A stretch of 64,000 nt of DNA from Symsagittifera roscoffensis (taxonomy: Eukaryota > Xenacoelomorpha > Acoela > Convolutidae): positions 48,610,381-48,674,380 of the forward strand of contig NC_087065.1 in assembly GCF_963678635.1 (NCBI RefSeq), given 5' to 3'. Positions 1-12,394 of the stretch are shown piece by piece. A model generated the notes under the pieces. The model was given only the letters and a program-made list of their open reading frames with translations. It was not told the DNA's origin and ran no database searches. Made by a program: the position numbers and the translations under genes. Numbering within the stretch: the stretch's first letter is position 1; each line of letters starts with the position of its first letter.

Positions 1-1989
1 TCCCTTAGCATACAACTTTCGAATTACAGCAGCGTTTGGATTATCACTTTAAAAAATAGTTTTTTCACCAAAAACAATGAAACCCAACAATGTGCCCGAC
101 AAACTCCTCGAAAAATGCATGAGGACATTGCCAACCGACTAAAGACTCGTTTTGCTACAACTTCTCACTTTATACTCATGATGGAGATCATTTCATCACC
201 CACAAATTTTAAAATTAGCCTCCCATAGCCACACAGAATGGATTTTGAATAGAAACAAAATATTGTCAAATTGCAAAGACAATACTATAAAGACAAAAAA
301 ATCGATCTCAATTTTGTTCACGTTTTACACCAGCATCATATATTAAAATAGGAACTCTTCAATTAATTCCAGACTTTACAATGCAGGAAAAAAAATTACA
401 AAAAAAATTACAGTTTTGACAAAACGACCGTATCAAATTACTGAAAAACCCACAGATGTGACATACAAATTAATTGATCAAAATGAAAAAGAAATAATAC
501 AACAGAGAAATAGCCCTCCACTATATTACCCCGAAGAATACGCTCTTTGCGAGCTGACACAGTTATACTCTTTTACAGGTTGACACAATGTTGAAACACC
601 TCAGCAAATTTTGAATCACAAATATCAGAAACTCCGAACACACTTCCACAGCCCTCATTCCTAAAACAAAAACTATATCAGAAAAAAACTCTTAAAAAAC
701 CAGCTGAAAAACAAAGAAAAAATCTTAAGTTACAAGAACAAATTTTAAAATCTCAAATAAAAAAAGTCACAACAACGTCAATCACCTCGACTCCGAAGTC
801 AACCTAGAAAAAATAATAAAAACTTTATCCCCAGTCTAAAAAATCAATAAAAATAGAATTTCAGCAACCTTCTACACAATTAAGAAACTGGAATATTTTC
901 CCAAACAATTAAAACTCATCATTGCTTGCGGAGCAATAGAAATAGACATTTTTCAATATCGTATTTCTAAGTTTCTTTATTAACCTTCTCAGAAATAGTA
1001 ACTGAAAAACCGATCAATCAGATCACTTGAAGTCATCTCACTCTTTCTTCAAAGCTATTGCTAATATTAGCCGACATAAGTTCAACTTGAATTAGGTCTG
1101 TAACTCCAAATAAAAGAGCTCCAGGTCAAAATTAAGCAACACCCTTTTTTGAAAAATTAAAAAAAAACATCATATAAAAGTTGCATCACCCTTTTATCAA
1201 TCAATCCAAAAATCAACTATATTGAGAACCTTTGATACCGAAAATCAACTAAACAAAAAACGAACTAGCTCACAGTAAAAAAAATCATAAAATTGCCCAG
1301 TCTACAACCCCTAATCATCCCATGAAAAAAAGCAAGAATAAGTAACTTTTTACCAAAAACTCCAGACTTCCCTTCACCCAAACCTCTTCATACCCAAACC
1401 ACTTGTCAAAAATCAATAATTAATTTGACCCCACTCGGTTTATTTCTGAAGAATTGAAATTGTTTCGGAAAGCAAATCACCTTTTGAATAATCACTTCAA
1501 ACTCAGTCAAACAATTTCTTAAAAAAGTTTTTTTCAATTTTCTACTCATTCTATCAAATACCATAAGCTTTTGTCTCTTTCTAATAAAAGACGATTTAGA
1601 TTTCATCATTACTATATTCGTAGTTTCTTGTAAACCATTTATAGTTTTTTTGATTCTTTAATTCAATCCTTCCTTTCTGTTTCCCAAACCATTGACCACC
1701 TCACCAGGTACAATAATGAAAATTTTAGCCTAAATGATACAAAAAATGCTAAATAAAAAAATCGTCCGAAACTCTTTATCCTTTTTCTAACTTGATTATC
1801 TTCCCTTGTTCTGCCCCTTTTGTAATCGCAATCGTTTCGATCATAATCTTTGCTGAAGAATATCACCAGGAACATATACTTTAATCAACTTAATAATGAA
1901 AATAGAAAATCAAAAAACAAAATTGCTGATCTAACACCGATAAAAGATTTCCCACCTAACAACTCACACAAAAATCCCTAGTCAATACC

Positions 1990-2300
1990 TACAACAATTC
2001 AATCAAACCAAAATTTCATGTACTTTTGAAGAAAGTCATGCACCACATTCAGAACCATTTTTACCAGCCCATCGCCATGCACCCATAAGCAAACCACAGT
2101 ACAAGGCAACTTATGATATCTATCCATCATTTGAACAAAGTCTAAACCGAACAAGACATCAAAGGCAAAATCAAGTTCAACAATCACCAATGATAGACAA
2201 AAAATTCACCCACGACGAAATAGGACCCCAGCAACACCAAGAAGTCATTTCAATATACCCTCATCACCCACATCAAACCCCCTCTAGATCTTTTTTATAG
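1990..2300 (+). pseudogene. Unrecognised coding-like fragment
   Basis: A plus-strand frame open for about 100 codons that ends at TAG near 2298-2300. It is rich in His, Pro and Gln, with a basic patch (LNRTRHQRQNQVQQ). It has no clear start. The frame 2224-2817 overlaps it in another phase, so the two may have been one protein separated by a frameshift. No family recognised. Confidence 0.3.
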
Positions 2301-2817
2301 TACAATCCAAAGCACTCTACCATTTACAAGTTTAGCATTGCAACAAAAAACACCTATTATTCCAACAGATAACCTAGGCTCAACACCAACATCTGAGCAA
2401 ATTAGAAAAAAACCGTTCAACCCTCTCGCCTTCTCGCATAGACTCTCCCATTGGATGAACTGTACATTTACTCAAGGGGAACCAAACCTAGTAAATGAAC
2501 TATTAAAAATTTACCCAGATACAACCTTGTCATTACCAGAACCACAATCTCTTCTATCAACACCTTCGGTGACCGGTATAACACCATTAACTAATTTTCC
2601 AACAAAATTTCCAAATCAATTGAACAATAGATATCACCAAATACAAAACACAAGTAAACACCTACGCCTAGATTGGAACTCATTTGCAGCACTAACTCCT
2701 CTATTTGAACAAAAACTCGATAGTATTCGCGTCCATAATTGGGCAATGAATAGACTACAATATAGACATGAAATTCGCAAATACATTCAAGAACCTAGCA
2801 TTCAAGTATTTTCATAA
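2224..2817 (+). pseudogene. Unrecognised coding-like fragment
   Basis: Open from just after a TAG at 2221-2223 to TAA at 2815-2817, about 197 codons. There is no ATG near the 5' end; the longest version with an initiator-like codon begins with TTG at 2338. The N-terminal half is rich in Pro, Thr and Ser. The C-terminal half is less biased and ends in a polar segment (MNRLQYRHEIRKYIQEP). It sits upstream of the envelope-like stretch, so the end of a Pol or Gag protein is possible, but I see no diagnostic motif. Confidence 0.35.
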
Positions 2818-3257
2818 CGAAGTCTAATTCTAAAATTTGAATTAACAGTAAAAATTAAACAACTTACTACATCACCCATTGCCGATATCTCAACCAGACA
2901 TAACAGTTCAATCATAAATCCCTCCAATTATCTGCAAAAAATTCTTTTTGTTTTATTAATTTTAACGGCTATACTAAAAAGACAGTAGGCTAAATAATTT
3001 TCTACAATCTTTTTTCAAGAATATCGTATAAAAGTATATTTTACCTCTTTTATCTAAAATTCTCTTTCCCTCTTTGTACCTTTTGAACCAATAAATCATA
3101 ATAATCCCTCACCCCGAACGGGACCTTAAGATCTCCTCGTAACCCATTAAGATTGCGAAGATCTCCATTAAAAAATATGGAATTGACCAGGTCACACAAT
3201 GTGAATCTGAATCACTACAAATAGAAACAACAAACTCAACACTTTTTTCAAAAGCCC

Positions 3258-5265
3258 GTGATACAATTTTCACAGGTTATAAGTTCAAAGAAAAACTTTC
3301 TGAGAAGAAACTGCCTTGTTCTCACTCAAGTCTCAAGCGAAAACAAAAACAGATTCGATAAGGTATCATATTACCAAAATAAAATTGAAAAAACACTACA
3401 TCTTGATCCAGAAGACTGTAAAAATGAATTAAAACGTTCCAAGATTATAAACAACAAAGAAAATAATCAAAATCTAGTAAATTTTCATACTTTTTTAGAC
3501 TCCGCACACCATGATGAAAACTTCCCTTATCAAGGTGTGCACGAAAAATTAACTTATGACGTCCACGATAAAAACTGGATACCACATATAGGAAAAAATG
3601 ACCCGTCAAGTTGTAAAGTAGACTCGAAAAATTCAGGATACGAAGAAATAAAGCTTTTAGATTGGAAAATTCATTTAGAAAAGGAACAACTAACACGTAA
3701 TTTAAAAGATGACACCACAATCTATGAAGGAATCTGATAACATTATAGGAATGACCAAGGATTTTGCGATCCCCCACTCGCACACAGGCAACCATTGTTT
3801 GTTTCCCTGGAGACACATGCACCACATTTCAAGTTTTTAAAATTTACGCAGAAATATTCCAATTCCACAAAAAAACTGTTTATCGATTCCATCCCATTCG
3901 ATCAGCTACACCTCGATAAACGATGAAATTCAAACTCGTATGAAAACATAGAAGGTATAGAAATTAAATTACCACGTTTTCGAAATTATCTTGAAACAGA
4001 ACTAGATTGTAAATATCCAAAACCAATTTTTCCGACACAATATGCAGAATTACTTGTTGAATATGAAAAAAAATTTGACATGAAAACAGGCAAACTCATG
4101 GTCCATATTTTGCATCCAAACCAAAAGAGAGAGCATGAACAAACTTGTATTCCAGTAATATTTTATAAAAACAATAGAAACATTGGGGAAAACTACTGTT
4201 AGAAAATCGTGATAGCACACGACTCCAAAAATTATCACTAACGAGTAACACATATTTTGGCGCAATTCACTACGATTATCATCTTGATATGAAAGTTGAT
4301 TATATCTTAAGTAGAATTTTAAAAGAAATGTCACTCTCCAAACTAGAAACACTACACTACTTATGTTAACTAGAACGAACACAAATTTTACAACCTGTAG
4401 CATTAGCCGTTCTAAAAATACCCTATGCAGGATACCTACTATCAGGAATTCGCTCAAATTTTATCGATTACGAAGGAAACATCCTTTGGTATTACACATG
4501 CACTAAAACAATCTCACCGCTTTATGTATTTAAAGACAAAATAAGCTACCAAAGAATACCAAAGTTTAAAAAAAATGAAAGTAATATTCGTAGATTTGTC
4601 ACAAAGAAAATAGTTCTGGGATACAGTTGTCCCATGTGGATTAGAATATAGCTGAAATGTCCAACAGCTTAATCCAAACAAAGATAAATATTATCTTCTC
4701 ACACCGTACCCCACTTTAACGCAATCTTTAAAAAAACTTTAACCCGAAGGCATCCGAGCAAAAGCCCGTAATCCTAATGTAGATCTACAATTTAAAGGCA
4801 TATTTCGAAAATCGGATGGACAACATCACATCCACATACAAAAGTTTCGAGAACTACTTACAAAAACGGACACTACCCAACGACAATCAATCGATCAAAA
4901 TTTACCAAAAATCGCCGAAACAGCCTGTTTCTCCGATGTTTTTAAACAAAATTATAGTGGATTTTTTAGAGACATCAAAGATTACATTTTTCCGAATGGA
5001 CAAAAAAACCGCTCACAAGACATTTCACCAATCAATGTTTTCAGCTTTTTACACATAAAAAATTAACTCCTAGCATTTCTAGGATGGCCATACTACATAT
5101 TAGAAAAATTTGCTATCTTTTACGGAAGGTTTGTTTTTATAGAATTTCTATTCTCACTACTTAAAAGGATTTGTAACACATACGGAGTACACACAATTCA
5201 AAAGACAAGCCAGCGTAGCAAGAATATTATTCGCAGGGTTTTTTGGAATTTTCTCTACAACAATT
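3258..5265 (+). pseudogene. Broken envelope-glycoprotein-like sequence
   Basis: Plus-strand frames that change phase several times. The first, 3258-3737, has a DPEDCKNEL segment. About 4381-4650 carries a Cys/aromatic block (EGNILWYYTCTK) followed by YQRIPKF and a later GYSCPM. From about 4656 to 5265 one frame holds only two internal stops (near 4740 and 5061). It ends in a long hydrophobic stretch (about 5067-5165) followed by a basic tail, as in a membrane-anchored glycoprotein. This order recalls the class III (gB-like) glycoproteins of chuviruses and of some BEL/Pao retroelements. That assignment is from memory of the family and is an inference. With stops and frameshifts it cannot give an intact protein. 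Confidence 0.42.
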
Positions 5266-5565
5266 AATGAAATCCTTCTCGATGCACAAATTACCGAAAA
5301 TAATAAAAAAACTATCAACAACTCAAAACACATAGCAAACTCCATACGACAAGAAAACGACTTCACCCACAGCACCATCACATTTACACAATTTATCAAA
5401 TCATCATCCTCTACAAATAATACCAAAAAGTATAGAAATGCACTCTCCGTAGCACAAGGCATGCACCAAAACAACGTACACAACGAAGCCGCATATCGCA
5501 TAGCACAAAACACTGATGAAACAAATCATATCCGAAAAAACCTTAAAACAAATCATCGAAGATAA
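5158..5565 (+). other. Open frame without start overlapping the env-like tail
   Basis: A 135-codon plus-strand frame ending at TAA 5563-5565, offset from the frame carrying the hydrophobic stretch of the envelope-like sequence. It contains a short hydrophobic run (ILFAGFFGIFST) preceded by basic residues and followed by an Asn/Thr-rich polar segment, which superficially resembles a fusion peptide. The Asn/Thr richness may simply follow from the A/C-rich strand. No ATG near its beginning. Confidence 0.25.
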
Positions 5566-6220
5566 ACAAATCATAGGACAACCACACACATTAAATTATC
5601 GTTCTCAGAGCAATCATCTTCTTAGCCCACGATGAGCCGCCAGAATGGATCCCTCAATCGTTCTCTCCCCTACCCACCAATCTCCACCGACAACAATCTC
5701 TGGTATCCATTTCGGACCCCACCTCTTCTCACCTACACGTTTTTAGCCCCAGTTATTCATCTAACTCGCCACACATGAACTCTGACTACTCAAACTACTA
5801 CTCAACCCGAACTGTATATGACACTAACCTCAATTTGGAAAACCCCGCAGTTGACACACTTCCAACTCTTCGCACACTGACACTACCCCATTTCTCTTCT
5901 TTCCAGTCATGCACCCGATGTCCATAGCCCCATGACTGATGACCAGCTTGAGCGTGGTCCACTCACAATCCAACAATTAACTCACTCCATTTCAACCCGC
6001 GGGTCATCTCAATCATCTACCCGCAATTCCCCCACCCGCGCACAACAATTCCTTGCGAAGCGAAAATACCCCAACAGCCCACCTCAATTTCTAATGAATC
6101 GTTCAACATCATGCGACCTTTTCCAAGTAATCACCCCCGTCACGCTAATGCACCATCATTTTTAGTTGAAAACCTTCCCTCTTTCCCCCAGTACACGTAG
6201 AATAATGAGAAAACCAAGCC

Positions 6221-6523
6221 CAACGAGCCAAGTATCTTGACGAAATTTCCCTTCTCCCCAACCTTGCTTGGATCTCATTCCATGATTGTACCAACCCACT
6301 CAAAGTTCCATTACAAAAAACAGCCGACGATGATGAACTTTGCGACACTATCATTCATCATTTCATCACTGAACTACACGTGAACCACCTCACTAAAATT
6401 GGGTCATGACAAGCAATTAACCGTTTCATTGCACGAAAATCAAATCAGATTTCAATAAAACACATTGATCACACAGTCATCCGACACATGGAAGACTCAC
6501 CGTACTCACCCCGCACGCAGTGA
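6221..6523 (+). pseudogene. Coding-like fragment with one internal stop
   Basis: Plus-strand frame of 100 codons broken by a single TGA near 6407 and ending at TGA 6521-6523. The composition is protein-like (LDEISLLPNLAWISFHDC near its start, then acidic and His-rich parts). No family recognised. It lies downstream of the envelope-like sequence and may belong to the same element or to a neighbour. Confidence 0.28.
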
Positions 6524-6758
6524 ATTCCCAACTAACCAAAAAGTGCTTCGATTAAACTGACTTTATCTTTAACTCAGACAGACTAATAAACATTTTGTCA
6601 AGATATTGATCATGCAATTCAAAACACAAAGAATTTTCAATCAAGTTGCAGCAAGTTTGATCAATTTCAACTAACATTTTTTTTCTTGTCTCCAAAATAA
6701 GTGACAATAATTGTTCACACGAAATGATGTTTGAGACTAAACTCACACATACTCATAC

Positions 6759-7052
6759 ATGTTACGGATTTATTCAACGCCATTTCCTTCAATTTTCACC
6801 ATCCCGAAATCCCCATCACCGATAAGTGTTCATCAACTACAAATTAACATTACCATACTTTCTCAACTTCACTTATTGCATTATAAACAACCAACTTTCA
6901 CGGCCCTCCGCAACTATGATCCCATTAGACAAATAAGTATCTTTTGCTCTCTCATCAAAAAATTCCAAAATGAAGACTTCCGCCTCATTATTATCCCACA
7001 TGATTATATCCAACTAGGTGAATTTGCCATTTCAGAAACTACAAAACTTTAA
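6759..7052 (+). other. Unrecognised 97-codon ORF
   Basis: ATG-initiated plus-strand ORF, rich in Ile, Pro, Ser and Gln, with no signal peptide, zinc finger or catalytic motif that I recognise. It lies at the end of the G-poor region, where sequence composition begins to change. It may be a remnant of the decayed element or chance. Confidence 0.2.
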
Positions 7053-7060
7053 GTTCAATC

Positions 7061-8229
7061 ACAATTTATATAATCTAATCAAGAACTCCCAGCACCAATT
7101 TTTCGCCACGTCAGAAGAAGTTAAAATCATTCGCGCACTCGAATTTTTTTGACCCTTTTTACGCACTAAAACAGTAATCCGAGTGCTAGCTAAGCTTTTT
7201 TTGTATACTCACCCACAAAAAAGATTAATTCTCCAATGGATTTTTTTGGAACCCGACCCTCAGGACGTTTGATATTATAATTCTTTCTAGTCATTTATCA
7301 ATATATCACTCACCAATTCTACACATGAGTTTCACCATTTCTATTTAGATTTCAACAGCACTTTCTCTGAAATTGTAAAATAAAATCAAAACAAATGAAA
7401 CTTCAGAAAAAATTTTCCACTTAAAATCCTACCTATTTGCTAGAAATTGTATAAGTGCAAAAAAACTGATAAATACCAATGATTTATTAGCAATGCAGTA
7501 AGTAAGTTACCAATACGAAGTACTAAATTATTAATGAGCAAGAAATGAGATACACATACCTTTTTATGTCTTCTCATTTTTGTTTATTTTGATTTTATGT
7601 TTGACCCGCCTATAATTCACGCTCTCTTTCCACACACAACTCGAAGTAACTCGCCACTGTAGAATTGTCTTAGAAATGAAGTTAATGTTTGAAAAACTAA
7701 CTGATAACAAATCTACTATGTTTTGACGCGTCATCAAATTCTTCCTTAACCCGGTTGGAAGGAATTAAAACTAAGCTTAAATTAATCAAAGCAGCTTACT
7801 AACACCTATAAACCAACCGCATGTACAGAAAAGTCTCACAGTACCCAAACTAGATTGAAACCAGGTTATGACTGTATAATTTATTCTTTTGAACCTCGAT
7901 TGAAAACTATAGAGGTGAAAGCAGTCGGTTTTGAAACACAGGACACAACCAAAGAGCAAAAACGATACACCTGATAAAACAGAACAAAAAAGTCAAGAGG
8001 AAACTCTGCTCAAAGAGACGATAAAAGTACACGCTCTTGTGGCCTCACCCCTCCGAAAAACGTCGCTTGAAGTATATGTACTCACCATGTGCTAAGACCC
8101 CGACCCCAAATTTTTGCAAAGAGTACCTCTAGGGTGAGCAATTTGTTTATACAACCGAACTAACAAACACGCTTTTATGAAAACAATTAACAGAGATCGA
8201 AACTAAAACTGAAATCACTAAAAAAATTC

Positions 8230-8230
<1 letters not shown>
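7061..8230. other. AT-rich stretch without recognisable gene
   Basis: No frame longer than about 60 codons shows protein-like composition. The G-poor bias fades here. I see no tRNA, LTR pair or tandem repeat. Confidence 0.5.
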
Positions 8231-8286
<56 letters not shown>

Positions 8287-8355
8287 TATATGTATATATA
8301 TATATATAAATTTATATATCAAATTTATATATTTATATATATATATATAAAATAT
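8231..8355. repeat. (TA)n microsatellite with interruptions
   Basis: A pure TA run of about 48 bp beginning at 8231, followed by imperfect TA blocks with AAATT interruptions to about 8355. The reading frame that crosses it encodes only alternating Ile and Tyr and is an artefact. Confidence 0.95.
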
Positions 8356-8399
8356 ATAATATAGAAAATTTTTCTGAGCAAAGAAACGAGGAGCAAAGG

Positions 8400-10000
8400 G
8401 GAGATGAAAATTCGACGACATTCCGACTCTGAAAGGGCAAATCTATTGGATTCGTTTGCCGCAGTCACAACCCTTACAGGATTTTAAGTATGGATCCAGT
8501 ATCGCAGTAAAGATACCCATTGAAGAAGAACAAGGGCCGACTCGATATTGAACTCCGAAATACGAATCCTGATCACTTGGCGCTTTACTCGGAGATGTCA
8601 AACCCTATGTCACTATTCGATGAAAAGCTGAGAATGCACGTAGTTTCCCTCTACTTAACGAAATCGACACGTCACCATATCAATCTGCAACCTTGACTCG
8701 ATCACTCGACTCACCTACGAGATACGCAATCTCTTCGCTCTTCACGAGCAACTGATTATCTTCTCTTCTATGAGACGACTATTTCACAAGACGAGCAGTT
8801 GTTTCTTTTCTATCTCCACTACTTTCATGAATCTACTGAAAAAAGAAATTTAGAAATTTCTCCATACATCCTTCACAAAAAAACTCAAAAACTTAAAAAC
8901 TTAAAAACGCTCTAAGCCCCGGATGGGTGGAACCAGTTCAAAAGCAAATTCTTTTTATCCAAAAATATTTTGAACTACCTCTGTAAAAAACTTAGAATGA
9001 ACCACTCCTGTTCCATAACGACGTCTTAAAATAAATTGAAAGGCTGAAACTATTTATAGTGTCCGACAGAGACGAATAAAATTAACTTTGCAAACAGTTG
9101 CTCTTTCTAAATTCTCTTTCTTGATTCTAAACCTCGCAAGAATACCGGTTTACACTAGATCCATTGAGGTTAGGAGATGTAAGAGTAGGATTAGGATTAG
9201 TAATAGACTAAAAAGTTGCACGACACTCTCCGGCCGATGATAATAAGACAGACGGTGTGCCTTACCCGAAACTACTCTATGAGAAAGCCAGCCTGGACTT
9301 AAACTCAATTAAGCAAAATGAGATATTTTTTAGTTAAAATTTTCCTTGTCAGCCAACCATGCGGAGATCCATACCTGGAGTTTAAATAATTAAAATTTAG
9401 CTCGCTATTATTTAATTATGAGGCGTTTTCAAATGTTCCAAAGTTATTTGGTCTTATGAGTCCTAAACGGTAAATAAAATCCTATATGCTTAAAACTAAT
9501 TTTTTTAAATTGTCTTGAGAAAGCAGTCGGAATATTCAGGTTAACTTTGTTCTTAAATTGGGTACAGGCGAGAAAATTTTTTGATTTCTTCTTTCAATTT
9601 TATTTTGTTTTGTTTTTTTTGTTTTGAAAAATTGAATGAAAATTCACTATATTTTCAGTGATAATTTTTTCCTTTTTTCTTTGAAAACATTGAAAAATTG
9701 GTTCAATGTTTATAGTCCAGTTTCGATCAAGACATATTTCCGGATAGTCGAAAAATGAGAGTTTTTAAATGATCATTTACGTTGTTAATTTTAAACTGTA
9801 AGCTAAAGCTTACTAATCACTAATAAAAATGATTTCCCTCATTTGATTTTGCAGATTTTTCGAGAAATGAGAAAACAAAAGACTGAACCATGAGTTAAAA
9901 GCAGAACTTACAAGGCAATCTTTCAGATTTGTGATTTAAACTGCGATAGACTCGAAGTTGTGCAACTGTTCAGTTATCATCTGAATTTTATCTCAGCTTT
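8400..10000. other. Probable LTR and flanking sequence, no gene
   Basis: No protein-like frames. About 8400-8850 is less AT-rich than its surroundings. The part nearest 10000 is presumably inside the LTR of the gypsy-like element whose start is at 10141 on the minus strand. The other LTR boundary (TG on the plus strand) cannot be fixed because no second LTR copy is visible for comparison. Confidence 0.35.
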
Positions 10001-10141
10001 CCTACTCTTTTTATGTGAGTCTGTGGTAACTTAACGGTGGTGTGGCAGGTCGTCAACGAACTTCGTAATCAATCAAAAAGAAACAAATAACAAAATCTAC
10101 ATATGACGTAATAAAAAGCATAGAAACGACACTATACCACA

Positions 10142-10152
10142 TTTCCCCCTCT
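10142..10152 (-). promoter_or_regulatory. Polypurine tract and LTR start of gypsy-like element
   Basis: On the minus strand AGAGGGGGAAA is followed directly by TGTGGTATAGTG (LTR reading down from 10141). This is the arrangement expected of the plus-strand primer and the 5'-TG of a 3' LTR, and it lies just downstream of the integrase-coding region as in Ty3/gypsy elements. The far LTR edge is unknown. Confidence 0.55.
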
Positions 10153-10930
10153 AGAGGAAATTTTGTTTGAATAAAGATGAGTGTATTGAAAGCAGACACA
10201 AAAATTTGAAACTCAGCAGAATAATGACAGGCTGAAGAAGGAAGAAAAAGTCACAATGATAGATAAAAAAGTACTGAGAGTTTGAGAGAGGAGTGAAATG
10301 AACACAAGTTTGATTGTGCAGAATGGAGATACGCTTTCTACTTCTCATTTCTGCGTAAAGGGTTCTCAGATGAAGACTGAGGAAAATGGGTGAACATTCG
10401 TGAATATACCTCCGAAGAATGGGGCGAAGTAACCGGAAAGAGGTCACGCGAGACTTTCTAAACTGGATTGTCAGGGACAAAACGGACTTTCTTATCGGGA
10501 GAGCCGACATCTGGGCAGTATAATTTGCGCTGCATCGGTGAACATCTGACGGTTTTGACAGAGTGACGGATAGGGCTACCGAAAAACAAGTTCTGTTTCT
10601 TCCTTCAAAATGAAGTTCAGGAGGAATTAGATGCTGGAGAGTGAGTTTCGTCCCCATCTGAACCCATGTGGGTAGAAGACTCTCCACTTGAGCTGGTGGA
10701 ACAGGCCCTGGCGGAAACGAAGGAGCTTGCAATTTTAGCACATTCAAATCTCCTTTCGACGAAATAGGGTTAGGAACTGGGCCAGTTGGGAACGCAGACT
10801 TCGATGGTGACGGCGCTTTAGTTTGAGCAAATGACGTGTCCAGAAGATTCCCAGACGTAGATGATGAGACTGTCAAATCGACTACTTGATTGGAGCTGCT
10901 TTGGTCGGGCTTCATGCCCGGAGCGTCCAT
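10151..10930 (-). pseudogene. C-terminal Pol tail of gypsy-like element
   Basis: A 259-codon minus-strand frame downstream of the integrase and running into the polypurine tract. The first 90 residues are rich in Pro and Ser (SSKGDLNVLKLQAPSFPPG); the end is low in coding character and probably untranslated 3' sequence read through. The frame upstream (10931-11087) has one stop before joining the integrase C-terminal part. No chromodomain is evident. Confidence 0.45.
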
Positions 10931-11087
10931 GTGAAAATTAAATTGGAGAGTTTCGTCGGCCTGAACGGGGTTCGAGCAGTCTGGAGTTTTGCGGGCTTCG
11001 GATGAATGGGTCCAACACAGTTCTAGCCGTTATACAGGTCCGTGAGAGGGTCTGAGAGGCCTCTGGTCATCTGGTGAAGAGGAAGAG

Positions 11088-12300
11088 CTAGATAATGCTG
11101 GGCGTTTCAGAGGGTTTAATGCGGAGGGTGCCGACTGAGAGACTTGAGCGTAAGGTGGCGGATAGAACTTGGTTCCTCTCTGCCAAGCTCTTAAGTGTAC
11201 GCAGGCTTTTGTCGTGCGAAATTGATTTCTTCAGGGTCAACCACCGGTTTGCGGACTTTACTAAGTTCTCGAGAGCCTTGTAATGTGGGTTTTTTGGGAT
11301 TGAGTGGACAATTTTTGTTCTAAGTCGGTTGTCGCTCTGCTCCCGACGCTGCTCCGCCGATAGAAGGTCTCGTTCCAACTGTTGATTTTCTAAATTAAGA
11401 CGTAAAGAAAGACGTTCAGCAGCAATTGATATTTCAGTATTTGTTGCACGATCATATTGTAACTCAAATTGGGCGAATTCCATTACCAATCAACCGAGTA
11501 TCCTGGATGTTGGAAAAATCCAGATATAATTTAGCGGACCCTAACCGACGTTTGATAGTCTGAAATGTTCGTTCCACCAAACCACGGCCCCGATTATCTC
11601 CCACAGGGCAAAATTGCGACTACTAGCGATTACTTTTCTACTTACAGAGAGACTCGACCAACTTTTTTTAAAATCACGAATACTGGTCTAATTTTAGTAG
11701 ATTTAGGGATGCTATGTTGTTGAATATAAGACTTCGGGAACTTGATAGTTTTCTTACCCCCAGATGAGTGGATAAGAATAGAAGACGGATACTTAGAACA
11801 TCGGTAGATTGCGACCAAGATGTTTATTTGGTTACCTAAATGATCTGGCAGTGGCCCAGCATAGTCCAACTGGACTTCCTGATTCGGACCTAGTCATCTC
11901 GGTAAGGGCTGGGAAGAATTAATTGAATCAAGGCTGGGATTTTCAAACGAATGTCATCAAACGAAGGCTGGAACTTTCGTCTGTGAGCACTAATAACATA
12001 CCAGCATCAAGGATCTCCACTAGACCCGACAGCGACTTCCGGTCTGGAGCGACAATGGAAGACTTCAAAATGCCCAAACCGAGCACTTTTTTGCTCGCGA
12101 CGGTCTGATTGGCTTCGCACTGCGGAATCGGCGGGAACAAAAAATGGCCCTTATACGGGTATAGACACCTTTTAACGCCGCTGCTCTTTAAATCGACGAT
12201 TTCCTCCGTGGGCTAACTGCACTAGTCCGAGCCACCAGACGCGAGCGAGTTACCGTGAGCCATGGTCTATTCAGAGGAACGAACTGATTCAACAGCCGTT
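11088..12300 (-). pseudogene. Gypsy-like integrase, broken
   Basis: Minus-strand remains of a Ty3/gypsy integrase in order: an upstream zinc-binding region too damaged to trace (about 11900-12300); the start of the catalytic core at 11642-11869 (MDYAGPLPD, then ILVAIYRCSKYPS and IQQHSIPKS), where a frameshift removes the expected second Asp motif; a segment at about 11500-11620 reading GDNRGRGLVERTFQTIKRRL, whose Glu fits the third catalytic acid; and the C-terminal part at 11088-11489 (SAEQRREQSDNRL and WLTLKKSISHDK). Several frameshifts and stops separate these blocks, so the enzyme is dead. The region occurs only once, to the left of the tandem array. Confidence 0.7.
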
Positions 12301-12394
12301 CGAAAGTTTTGCCTTATTCTTTAAATTCTGAAAACACAAGAGAATACTCAAATCGGCTCCATAAGTTCGGAGTTCATCTGAAATTAGGGTTATG

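Larger units (their letters stand above)
1..7060 (+). mobile_element. Decayed retroelement-like region with G-poor plus strand
   Basis: About 7 kb in which the plus strand is visibly rich in A and C and poor in G, unlike the rest of the window. Open stretches of 80-200 codons recur on the plus strand in shifting frames (for example 1990-2300, 2224-2817, 3258-3737, 5158-5565, 6221-6523), broken by stops and frameshifts. Minus-strand frames here are shadows. The 3258-5265 stretch looks envelope-like, which suggests an env-bearing LTR element or an integrated virus. I could not recognise gag, protease, RT or integrase. No LTR pair is visible, and the left end may lie outside the window. Confidence 0.45.

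Noticed and set aside
1406-2190. Minus-strand ORFs of 60-70 codons in the left region
   Set aside because: Coding-like composition is on the plus strand; these are shadows with Phe/Val/Leu-rich content from the complementary A/C-rich strand.
5158-5565. Fusion-peptide-bearing second envelope protein
   Set aside because: The hydrophobic run overlaps a better-supported frame, and the Asn/Thr-rich remainder can come from base composition.
8218-8421. 67-codon minus-strand ORF
   Set aside because: It is the TA microsatellite read as alternating Ile and Tyr.
9175-9205. AGGATTAGGATTAG, telomere-like
   Set aside because: Only two units, not a telomeric array.
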